From positions 1 to 13,269 of the forward strand of contig CABKMX010000010.1 in the NCBI GenBank assembly GCA_902373595.1: a stretch of 13,269 nucleotides of DNA, in the 5' to 3' direction. The translations under genes and the position numbers were made by a program. Of the stretch, positions 5,981-13,191 are shown piece by piece; position 1 is the first letter of the stretch, and the number at the start of each line of letters is the position of its first letter. The notes beneath the pieces are model-generated. The model had not been told where the DNA came from and did no database searches. It saw only the letters and a list, made by a program, of their open reading frames with translations. This DNA is from an uncultured Christensenellaceae bacterium. Lineage in GTDB: Bacteria > Bacillota > Clostridia > Christensenellales > UBA3700.

Positions 5981-7258
5981 ATGCACAAGATCGCGGTGAT
6001 AGGTCTCGGTTCGAGAGGCCGCAATTACGGCGGACACCTCAATGCGATGCCTGACGTGCAGATCGTCTCGATCTGCGACAAATATCAATCGAAGATAGAC
6101 AACGTCAAGACCGCATGGGGCGTGGATGACGCTCATTGCTTCACCGACGAGGAAAAGTTCTTTGCTCAGGGCAAGGTCGCCGACGTCATGGTGATCGCGA
6201 CTCAGGACCGCGACCACTACGGTCACGCGATGAAGGCGCTCGCGCTCGGGTACGATCTGTTGATGGAAAAGCCGGTCAGCCCCGACGTCAAAGAGTGCAT
6301 CGAGATCGAAAAGTATGCGCGTGAGCACGGCAGGAAAGTGCTTGTCTGCCATGTGCTCAGATATGCCAACTACTATCGCAAGATAAAAGAGCTGCTCGAC
6401 TCGGGCGTGATCGGTCAGGTCAAATTGATCAAGCACGACGAGCACATCTCGTGGTGGCATTTCTGCCACAGCTATGTCAGAGGCAATTGGCGCCGCGAAG
6501 AGGAGACCTCTCCGATGCTGCTCGCCAAGTGCTGCCACGACATGGATTTGCTCTATTGGTTCGCGGGCGCGAAGTGCAAGAGCCTGTCGTCGTACGGCGA
6601 CCTCAGCTGGTTCACCTCCGCCAACAAGCCCGAGGGCGCGGCGGACAACTGCTTTGACTGCAAGTACAAGGACAGCTGCATCTACGAGTGCACCTATCAA
6701 TATGTCGGCAGAGGGCTCAAGGGGCACAAGTTCCCGTGGGGCACCTATGCGTTCAGCGTTAGCCCCAAAAAGGCGGACGTCATCGACGCTTTGAAGAACG
6801 GCGAGCGCGGCAAGCTCTGGTCGAGATGCGTGTTCGGCTGCGACAACGACGTCGTCGACTGCCAGACCGTCAACATGGAGATGGAGAACGGCGTCAAGAT
6901 CGTGATGACCGCCAGCGCGTTCAACGAGAAGGACCACCGACACACCGAGATCCGCGGCACCAAGGGCGAATTGATCGCCGACGATACGGGCAGCGTGATC
7001 GAGTTGAGGCTGTTCGACAAGGGCAAGCGCAAGATCGTCGTCAACATCATCCCCGTGATCAAGGGGCACTACGGCGGCGACGAGGGCATCACCAAGGCGA
7101 CCGCGGACCTCATCCGCGGCAAACTCGACCCGAACGGGCAGTACACCTGGATCTCCGACACCGTCGAGAGTCACAGGATCGTCGCGGCGGCGGAGCTGTC
7201 AAGGCATCGCGGCGGCGAAAAGATAGATATGTCCGAGATTCCGGACATCGAGGGATAA
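5981..7258 (+). CDS. Gfo/Idh/MocA-family oxidoreductase with four-cysteine segment
   Basis: Predicted NAD(P)-dependent sugar dehydrogenase of 425 residues, longer than its two operon relatives. The Rossmann motif is GLGSRG (8-13), the catalytic Lys97 sits in the EKP motif (96-98), and His186/Asp189 in CCHDMDLLYW are the second active-site pair. An insertion at about 215-245 carries cysteines 224, 227, 233 and 237 (C-x2-C-x5-C-x3-C), a spacing compatible with a structural metal. Cysteine-containing inserts occur in some Gfo/Idh/MocA proteins, so this may be a subfamily trait. It begins 2 nt after the uxuB stop codon. The substrate is unknown; by context a uronate, a uronoside or an inositol-like sugar. 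The fold is certain, the reaction is not. Confidence 0.9.
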   Translation: MHKIAVIGLGSRGRNYGGHLNAMPDVQIVSICDKYQSKIDNVKTAWGVDDAHCFTDEEKFFAQGKVADVMVIATQDRDHYGHAMKALALGYDLLMEKPVSPDVKECIEIEKYAREHGRKVLVCHVLRYANYYRKIKELLDSGVIGQVKLIKHDEHISWWHFCHSYVRGNWRREEETSPMLLAKCCHDMDLLYWFAGAKCKSLSSYGDLSWFTSANKPEGAADNCFDCKYKDSCIYECTYQYVGRGLKGHKFPWGTYAFSVSPKKADVIDALKNGERGKLWSRCVFGCDNDVVDCQTVNMEMENGVKIVMTASAFNEKDHRHTEIRGTKGELIADDTGSVIELRLFDKGKRKIVVNIIPVIKGHYGGDEGITKATADLIRGKLDPNGQYTWISDTVESHRIVAAAELSRHRGGEKIDMSEIPDIEG

Positions 7259-7265
7259 GGAAGAT

Positions 7266-7916
7266 ATGATCACCGCACACGGAGGCGCGCTCGGCACGGG
7301 CAGGAATACGAAGCTCTACTTTGACAACATCGGCGTATATTGCGCCGACGCGATCGAGGTGGACATCTATCGCAAGGACGGCTTGCTCTACCTCAGTCAT
7401 TTGCCTGCGCCGCTCAGCTATCGCAAGAAGGTGACGCTCAAAGAGGCGTTCGAGCTCGTCAAACGCACCGGGCACAAGATCAATTGCGATCTCAAAATGC
7501 GCGGACTCGTCGGCGACGTGATCAAGCTCGCCGAAGATGTCGGGGTGACGGACAACCTCATCTTCACAGGGGCTGTCAGGCTGTCCGACAGCGCACAATT
7601 GACCGAAGGGCAGGCGTGGCTCAACAAGATCGAGGGGCTGCCGTACACCGCGGCGAACGTGCCCGCGATCAAAAAGGCGCTCGAAGAGACGGGCAATCCC
7701 CACTTCGCGGGGCTCAACATCAACAAGAAATACGGCACCGACGAGTTTCTCGCCGCCTGCCGCGACAACGGCGTGGAGCTGTCCGTGTTCACACTCGACG
7801 ATTACAGACGGCTGTCGCGCTTTATAGGTTGGGGCGTCGCCAACGTGACGACCAACCTTCCCACCGTCGCCGCGGATATCCGCCGCAAGACGCTCACGAG
7901 CGGAGGGGCGATATGA
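7266..7916 (+). CDS. GDPD-like phosphodiesterase-fold protein
   Basis: A 216-residue protein resembling glycerophosphodiester phosphodiesterases (TIM barrel) but a little short for the family (about 240). His5 in ITAHGGALG corresponds to the catalytic His of the HRG motif, with the usual Arg replaced by Gly. Glu31 and Asp33 in AIEVDIYRKDG match the metal ligands, and His45 in YLSHLP the second catalytic His. INCDLKM (Asp75, Lys77) matches the E-x-K strand, and VFTLDDYRRL with NVTTNLP the C-terminal block. The usual PEN after HRG reads GRN. No signal peptide, so cytosolic. It overlaps the next gene by ATGA and starts 7 bp after the previous one, so it belongs to the operon. True substrate unknown; a phosphodiester-linked or other sugar derivative is possible. 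Confidence 0.75.
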   Translation: MITAHGGALGTGRNTKLYFDNIGVYCADAIEVDIYRKDGLLYLSHLPAPLSYRKKVTLKEAFELVKRTGHKINCDLKMRGLVGDVIKLAEDVGVTDNLIFTGAVRLSDSAQLTEGQAWLNKIEGLPYTAANVPAIKKALEETGNPHFAGLNINKKYGTDEFLAACRDNGVELSVFTLDDYRRLSRFIGWGVANVTTNLPTVAADIRRKTLTSGGAI

Positions 7917-9058
7917 GAGTCGCGGTGATCGGGGTCGGAAGAATGGGCTCGCGCCACGCGGACAATTTTGCAAAGGGCGCGGTGCCGGGCGCGCAGCTCG
8001 GCGCAATCTGCGACATCGATCCCGAGGTCAGAGCCAAGGCGGAGAGCAAATGGCGCGTCAACGCATACGCCGACTTCCGCGACCTGATTGACTCGGGAGA
8101 CGCCGAGGCTGTCGTCGTCGCGACGCCGCACTATTCGCACGTCGAGATCTGCAAATACGCGTTGGAGCACGGACTGCACACTCTCGTAGAGAAGCCGATC
8201 GCGGTCACGGCAAAGGACGCGGCGCAGCTGATAAGCGCAGCAGACAAACACAGGGACGCAATTTTCGCGATAATGTACAACCAGCGCACCAATCCGCTTT
8301 ACGCGCAGGCGAAGCGCCTCGTCGAGAGCGGACGGCTCGGCAAGGTAGTACGCGCCGACTTCACCGTCACCGATTGGTACCGCTCGCAATACTACTATGA
8401 CATGAACGGCTGGCGCGCAAGCTGGTCGGGAGAGGGCGGCGGCACGCTGATCAATCAATGCGTACATCAGCTCGACCTGTTGCAGTGGATTCTCGGCATG
8501 CCCAAAGACGTGGCGTGCAAGTGCCGCACCGTCGGCAGGAACATCACGACCGAAAACGATGTGACCGCGCTGTTCGGCTACGGCGACTTTGACTGCTCGT
8601 TCCGCGCGTCGACGCACGAACTGCCGGGGGTCAACAGGTTGGAGATTGCCGGCACAAAGGGACTGCTCACCGTGACGAGAGGGATGCTGACCGCAAAGCT
8701 GCTGAAGATGGACGAGAGCGAGATCAACGCGCGCTCACGCCGCGACTACGGCAACAAAGAGGACAAAAAGTATCGCACCGTGCGCAAGTTCTACGGCATA
8801 GGTAACTATCTTTGCGACGCGTTTTACGGGCAGCAATGCAGGGTGCTGCGCGCGTTCGTCGCCGCGGCGGAAAAGAGAGATCCGTCGCTGCTCGTCGCGA
8901 GAGGCGAAGAGGGGATGGGCGCGCTGTCGCTGATCAACGCGATGAACATGTCCGCATGGGCGGGCGCGCGCGAGGCGATCCCGGTCGACGCGGACGCATA
9001 TGCGGCTGCGCTCGCCGAAAAGATCGAACAAGAGAGGGCGCAAAGCCCCAAACAATAA
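7913..9058 (+). CDS. Gfo/Idh/MocA-family oxidoreductase, first of a paralogous pair
   Basis: Predicted NAD(P)-dependent dehydrogenase of 381 residues. Rossmann motif GVGRMG (7-12), EKP at 93-95 with catalytic Lys94, and His185/Asp188 in CVHQLDLLQW. The central region (MYNQRTNPLY, a YYYDMNGWRASW block, GEGGGTLINQ) closely parallels the oxidoreductase at 10028-11197, so the two look like diverged duplicates. The reading frame is open upstream, but GGAGGGGCG precedes the ATG at 7913, which overlaps the GDPD-like stop (ATGA). By context and by analogy with the E. coli YcjS glucoside 3-dehydrogenase it may oxidise or reduce a ring hydroxyl of a glycoside. The specific substrate is not deducible from sequence alone. 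Confidence 0.9.
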   Translation: MRVAVIGVGRMGSRHADNFAKGAVPGAQLGAICDIDPEVRAKAESKWRVNAYADFRDLIDSGDAEAVVVATPHYSHVEICKYALEHGLHTLVEKPIAVTAKDAAQLISAADKHRDAIFAIMYNQRTNPLYAQAKRLVESGRLGKVVRADFTVTDWYRSQYYYDMNGWRASWSGEGGGTLINQCVHQLDLLQWILGMPKDVACKCRTVGRNITTENDVTALFGYGDFDCSFRASTHELPGVNRLEIAGTKGLLTVTRGMLTAKLLKMDESEINARSRRDYGNKEDKKYRTVRKFYGIGNYLCDAFYGQQCRVLRAFVAAAEKRDPSLLVARGEEGMGALSLINAMNMSAWAGAREAIPVDADAYAAALAEKIEQERAQSPKQ

Positions 9059-9080
9059 GGCAACAAAGGTGGAGGAAAAC

Positions 9081-10028
9081 ATGTCACAAGTCAAAATTTC
9101 GGGTTTTTACGACGAGGTCAGTTCCAAGCTGGACGACCAGATCGCGCTGATCAAAGAGTTCGGCGAGCAATATCTGTGTCCGCGCGTCGTCGACGGCAAG
9201 AACATTGCCGACTACAAGGCGGAAGAGTTCGCGAGGGACATCAAACCGCGTCTCGACGCGGCGGGAATCAAATTTTCGTCGATAGGCTCGCCGATCGGCA
9301 AGATTGGGCTGTACGACGACGCTGCTTACGAGTCGCAGCTCGCCAAGCTTGACGAATTGGTCAAAATCTGCGAGCTGATGGGCTGCAAGTACATCCGTAT
9401 GTTTTCGTTCAGGGTCAAGCAGGGCGGAGACTACAACGCCTACTTCCCCGAGGTCGTCAAGAAATTGCGCGGCTTCCTCGAAAGGGTCAAGGGCAAGGAC
9501 GTCGTCTTGCTGCACGAGAACGAGAAGCGCATTTACGGCGACACTCCCGAAAGGTGCCTGCAACTCTACACCGAAATCAACGATCCTCAATTCAAGCTCG
9601 CTTACGACGCGTCTAACTTCATTCAATGCGGCGTCAACGCGCCCAAGGCGTACGAGATGCTCAAGGACTATGTCGTCTACTACCACATCAAGGATTGCTC
9701 GCCCGAGAAGGTCGAAGTGCCGATAGGGCTGGGGCTCGGAGGCTATGAGGAGATGATTCGCGACCTCGTCGTCAACAGGCATTACGACGGCTTCATGACG
9801 CTGGAGCCGCACACCGGCAAATATGCCGATCACAAGGTGCTGTTCCACATCTTCGGTTGGTTTACCTGGATGCTGCCGTATGTCGGCAAGTGGAACAAGA
9901 TCTTCAAGCGCATTGACGCGGCGAAGAATATCGCGCCCATGCAAAAGGTCACGCGCAAGGACATCTTCACATGGCAGTACAAGGGGCTCAAGGACATCCT
10001 CGACAGGGTCGAGAAGGAGAACGCATAA
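9081..10028 (+). CDS. TIM-barrel sugar (phosphate) isomerase/epimerase, AP-endonuclease-2 fold
   Basis: A 315-residue member of the xylose isomerase-like TIM-barrel group. Expected divalent-metal ligands are Glu146 in LLHENE, Asp176 in AYDASNF, His202 in YYHIKD and Glu242 in TLEPH, an arrangement used by sugar epimerases, isomerases and dehydratases of this superfamily. The start is fixed by AAAGGTGGAGG, which ends 5 nt before the ATG. The C-terminal ~60 residues, rich in aromatic and basic residues, extend beyond the core barrel. It lies between two paralogous Gfo/Idh/MocA genes and overlaps the second by one base (TAATG). The setting recalls E. coli YcjR, a 3-keto-guloside C4 epimerase. A C-glycoside lyase role is possible, but no small partner subunit is seen. 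The exact reaction is inference. Confidence 0.88.
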   Translation: MSQVKISGFYDEVSSKLDDQIALIKEFGEQYLCPRVVDGKNIADYKAEEFARDIKPRLDAAGIKFSSIGSPIGKIGLYDDAAYESQLAKLDELVKICELMGCKYIRMFSFRVKQGGDYNAYFPEVVKKLRGFLERVKGKDVVLLHENEKRIYGDTPERCLQLYTEINDPQFKLAYDASNFIQCGVNAPKAYEMLKDYVVYYHIKDCSPEKVEVPIGLGLGGYEEMIRDLVVNRHYDGFMTLEPHTGKYADHKVLFHIFGWFTWMLPYVGKWNKIFKRIDAAKNIAPMQKVTRKDIFTWQYKGLKDILDRVEKENA

Positions 10029-11197
10029 TGGACAAAGTAAGGTACGGCATCATCGGCATAGGCAAGCAGGGAAGCAACTATGCCAAGAGGCTCTTCAAGG
10101 GCATGGACAAGAACGGCGTGCTCGCCGCGGTCTGCGACGTCAAAGAGGACCGCAGACAGTGGGCAACAGACAACCTCGCCGGGGTCAAGGTCTTTGAGGA
10201 CTACAAGGAGATGCTCGCGAGCGACGCAATCGACGCGGTCATCATCGACACTCCGCACTATGCGCACCCCGGCATCGCGATCGAGGCGCTCGACGCCGGC
10301 AAACACGTGCTTTGCGACAAGCCCGCAGGTGTGTTCACCAAGGCGGTCCGCGAGGCGGCGGAGCACGGCAAGACAAAGCCCGAGCTCAAATTCGGCATCC
10401 TCTACAACCAACGCACCAACAAGGTGTACGTCAAGGCGAAGGAGATCATCGATTCGGGCAGGCTTGGCAACCTCAAGCGCATTGTCTGGATCATCACCAA
10501 TTGGTACAGACCTCAGGCATACTACGACCAAGGCGGCTGGCGCGGCACTTGGGCGGGCGAAGGCGGCGGCGTGCTGATCAATCAGGATCCCCACCAGCTC
10601 GACCTGTTCACCTGGCTTGCCGGCAAGCCGATCACCAAGGTTTGGAGCGTGACCAAGACGGTCGGACGCAAGATCAACGTCGAGAACGACGTGACCGCTG
10701 TCTGCGAGTTCGAGGGCGGCGCGGAGGGCGTGTTCATCACGTCCACGCACGACGCTCCCGGCACCAACAGACTTGAGATCACCGGCGACGGCGGCAAGAT
10801 GATCATCGAGGGCGGCAGCGACGTCACGATGAAGCTGACCTTTGTCGAGAACTTGGTGCCCGAGCCGCAATTCTCTGCCGAGAACAAGGTGTTCATGGGC
10901 AAGATCCCGACCAAGACATACAGGTACAAGCTCAACCTCATCGACATGATCAAAGGTGCGATCGAGCAGCAGCACATCAACGTTATCCGCAACTTCTCGC
11001 TCGTCGTGCTGGGCAAAGAGGACAAGCTGATCGCGCCGTACGCCGACGGGCTCAACGGTTTGACGTTCAGCAACGCGATCCACCTGTCCGGCTGGACGGG
11101 CAAGCAGGTCGTCTATCCGATTGACGAAGAAGCGTACATAGCCGAACTCAACAAGCGCGTCGACGAAGAGAAAAACGGCGGAGTGAAACAGGCATGA
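10028..11197 (+). CDS. Gfo/Idh/MocA-family oxidoreductase, second of the paralogous pair
   Basis: Predicted NAD(P)-dependent dehydrogenase of 389 residues. Rossmann motif GIGKQG (10-15); the usual EKP reads DKP here (97-99), keeping the catalytic Lys98; His189/Asp192 lie in PHQLDLFTW. Blocks LYNQRTNKVY, GGWRGTWAGEGGGVLINQ and GTNRLEITG match the oxidoreductase at 7913-9058, while the N-terminal cofactor region differs more. AAGGAG (10014-10019) lies 8 nt before the ATG, which shares a base with the preceding stop. Its stop overlaps the next gene (ATGA). The pair may catalyse opposite half-reactions around the TIM-barrel epimerase, recycling NAD(H). Substrate unknown. Confidence 0.9.
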   Translation: MDKVRYGIIGIGKQGSNYAKRLFKGMDKNGVLAAVCDVKEDRRQWATDNLAGVKVFEDYKEMLASDAIDAVIIDTPHYAHPGIAIEALDAGKHVLCDKPAGVFTKAVREAAEHGKTKPELKFGILYNQRTNKVYVKAKEIIDSGRLGNLKRIVWIITNWYRPQAYYDQGGWRGTWAGEGGGVLINQDPHQLDLFTWLAGKPITKVWSVTKTVGRKINVENDVTAVCEFEGGAEGVFITSTHDAPGTNRLEITGDGGKMIIEGGSDVTMKLTFVENLVPEPQFSAENKVFMGKIPTKTYRYKLNLIDMIKGAIEQQHINVIRNFSLVVLGKEDKLIAPYADGLNGLTFSNAIHLSGWTGKQVVYPIDEEAYIAELNKRVDEEKNGGVKQA

Positions 11198-13140
11198 AGA
11201 GATCTTTCAAAGACGGAGCGATGGTCGTCGACGGCGTGCTCGCCGACATCACCTACTACGACGTCAGCAACAACCGCATCACCGCGCAGTTCGACGGCAG
11301 GGGAGCGATCTCCAAGTATGCGGTCATGAACAAGTTTTCGGTGTTCAGCAACTACTATTCCATCTATTCGGTCGACGGCGTCCCCCTCGATTGGTCGGAG
11401 CCGAAAACCGTATACATGTGCGGAAAAAAGCAGGTCACCGAGATCAAACACGCCAAGTGCGACATCAAGATCACCCAGTTCCTCGACGCGGGGACTAACG
11501 CGATCTTCGTACAGACCGAGGTCGAGGCGAAGCAGGCGATCGAGTTCTCGGACACCGTCAACTTCGGCATTAATTACAGCTCGTACGTTGAGCAGCTGCT
11601 CGCCAACAGGCTCAGCGCAAAGACGATTGCGACCCTTCTTGCGGGCTTTGTCAGGAGCAAGCGCAACGGGTTGACGTCCGTCGGCGGACACAGCAGGCTG
11701 CACGGCGACGTGCTGGGCGATTTCTATATCGACTTCGCGATCAGCGACAACGCGGTCGCGCTCGAACACGAGAGAGGCTTCCACAACCAATTCGCGCACG
11801 GCGCAAAGCTCGCCGAGGGCGAGGTCAAGAAGTTCCGCTACGTCGTCAGCGCGGGTACGCGCAACGACTACACGTTCAGCAGCGTGGACGAGGCGTACGA
11901 CCGCTTTGACGACGCGCTCGCCGAGGCGGACAAATACATAGAGGAGCTTGCCTGTCCCGACGGCGGCAAGGTCGCCGAGGTCAAGGGCAAGGAGTTCGCC
12001 GACGCATACTACCGTTCGCTGCTCAACTGCTCGCTGTCGAATTACAAGGAGCTGGGCAAGTTCAAGGGCTTCCTCGCCGGCATCGTCTATCAATTCCCGG
12101 CAAGGACATACTACCGCGACGCATATTGGACGATATTGTCCGTGCTTCCGGTGCGTCCCGCGCTCGTCCGCAACGAGATCATGACTCTCGCCGGCGGCAT
12201 CAGCAAGAAGGGCGAGTGCCCGTCCGCGGTCAAGTTCAACTTCCACAACTATTGGGGCAATCACTACGATTCGCCGTCCTTCTTCGTGATTATGCTGTAC
12301 GACTACGTCCGCCACACCGGCGACACGTCCGTGCTCAAAGAGGAGTGCGCGTGCGGCATCGTCTACGACGCGGCGAGGCTCGTGCTGGACAGGCTCGCCG
12401 AGGAGACGGACGAAACGGGCTTGCTGGTCAAGGGCGGAGAATACAACCGCCGCGACTGGTGCGACAACGTCTTCCGCGGAGGCTACGTCACCTACGATGA
12501 GGCGCTCTATGCACGCGCGCTGTTCGCGATGGCGGAACTTTCGGACATCATCGGCGTCTCGGGCGACGGCTGGTACGCCAAGTACGTCAAGGTCAAGAAG
12601 GCGATCAACGACCTGCTCTGGGACGAGAGCAAGGGCTGGTACGTCAACTACAAGGACGGCGGTTTCGTCGAGGACAACCTGTCCATCGACACCGTGCCGA
12701 TGGTGCTGTTCGGTCTGTGCGAGGGCGACAGGGCAAAGTCGGTGCTCGCCAACATGGAGAGATATCTCGAATCGGACAAGAACAAAGAGCAGATCGCCGG
12801 CGATTGGGGCACTTTGAGCGTATATCCGTTCTACAAGCGCGCCGCCGACATCGTTCAAAAGTCGTCGCTGCCGTACTACTATCACAACGGCGGAGACTGG
12901 CCCTATCTGTCCTGCGTCTACGCATATGCCAAATTGATGCACGGCATGGACTATGTCTATCCGATGACGCGTTGGTTCGAGTACAATTTCGACAAGGGCA
13001 ACTACACGCCGGTCGAGTTCTATTCGCCGCTGCACAGCCAAGGCAGCCTGCTCCAAGCGTGGAGCAGCACGGGCGCTTTCGTGATGAGCTATCCCGACGG
13101 GAAGTTCTTCGACAAGCAGCTCACACAGAGGCAAAAGTGA
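11194..13140 (+). CDS. Cytosolic glycoside hydrolase-like protein, probable (alpha/alpha)6 barrel
   Basis: A 648-residue protein with an N-terminal region rich in predicted beta strands (about 1-240) and a C-terminal helical-repeat domain resembling six-hairpin glycosidases of the glycogen-debranching-enzyme C-terminal type. Landmarks: TYYRDAYWTIL (Arg308, Asp309), DSPSFFVIMLYDYVRHTGD, YNRRDWCDN (Asp421, Asp424; candidate general acid), AGDWGTLSVYP (Asp537), YYYHNGGDWPYLS and YTPVEFYSP (Glu608; candidate base), then LLQAWSSTGAF. There is no signal peptide or membrane helix, so it acts on imported oligosaccharides. The operon context favours cleavage of a uronic-acid-containing glycoside, but I cannot place it in a numbered GH family. 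Its ATG overlaps the previous stop (ATGA). A GC-rich antisense reading frame across it is an artefact. Confidence 0.8.
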   Translation: MKRSFKDGAMVVDGVLADITYYDVSNNRITAQFDGRGAISKYAVMNKFSVFSNYYSIYSVDGVPLDWSEPKTVYMCGKKQVTEIKHAKCDIKITQFLDAGTNAIFVQTEVEAKQAIEFSDTVNFGINYSSYVEQLLANRLSAKTIATLLAGFVRSKRNGLTSVGGHSRLHGDVLGDFYIDFAISDNAVALEHERGFHNQFAHGAKLAEGEVKKFRYVVSAGTRNDYTFSSVDEAYDRFDDALAEADKYIEELACPDGGKVAEVKGKEFADAYYRSLLNCSLSNYKELGKFKGFLAGIVYQFPARTYYRDAYWTILSVLPVRPALVRNEIMTLAGGISKKGECPSAVKFNFHNYWGNHYDSPSFFVIMLYDYVRHTGDTSVLKEECACGIVYDAARLVLDRLAEETDETGLLVKGGEYNRRDWCDNVFRGGYVTYDEALYARALFAMAELSDIIGVSGDGWYAKYVKVKKAINDLLWDESKGWYVNYKDGGFVEDNLSIDTVPMVLFGLCEGDRAKSVLANMERYLESDKNKEQIAGDWGTLSVYPFYKRAADIVQKSSLPYYYHNGGDWPYLSCVYAYAKLMHGMDYVYPMTRWFEYNFDKGNYTPVEFYSPLHSQGSLLQAWSSTGAFVMSYPDGKFFDKQLTQRQK

Positions 13141-13172
13141 CGCAAGTCAAAACAAAAAACTCACGGAAAGTG

Positions 13173-13188
13173 ATAACTGGGAGGTTAT
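13173..13188 (+). promoter_or_regulatory. Small hairpin presenting the RBS of the last gene
   Basis: ATAAC (13173-13177) can pair with GTTAT (13184-13188), leaving TGGGAG in the loop. The ribosome binding site GGGAGG (13179-13184) is therefore mostly in the loop, 7 nt before the proposed TTG start. The stem is short and AT-rich, so its stability in the cell is doubtful. A second 4-bp inverted repeat, TCAC (13161-13164) / GTGA (13170-13173), lies just upstream. Neither is followed by a T-run, so I see no terminator after the glycosidase gene. Confidence 0.4.
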
Positions 13189-13191
13189 GAA

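Noticed and set aside
9081..10028. C-glycoside deglycosidase (DgpBC-type) assignment for the TIM-barrel gene
   Set aside because: Those enzymes pair a TIM-barrel subunit with a small beta-type subunit encoded nearby; no such small gene is present in the window. Not excluded if the partner is encoded beyond 13269.
11113..13134. 673-codon open frame on the minus strand opposite the glycosidase gene
   Set aside because: Same artefact: composition typical of antisense GC-rich frames, no convincing start signal, and the + strand frame has coherent motifs and a coupled start.
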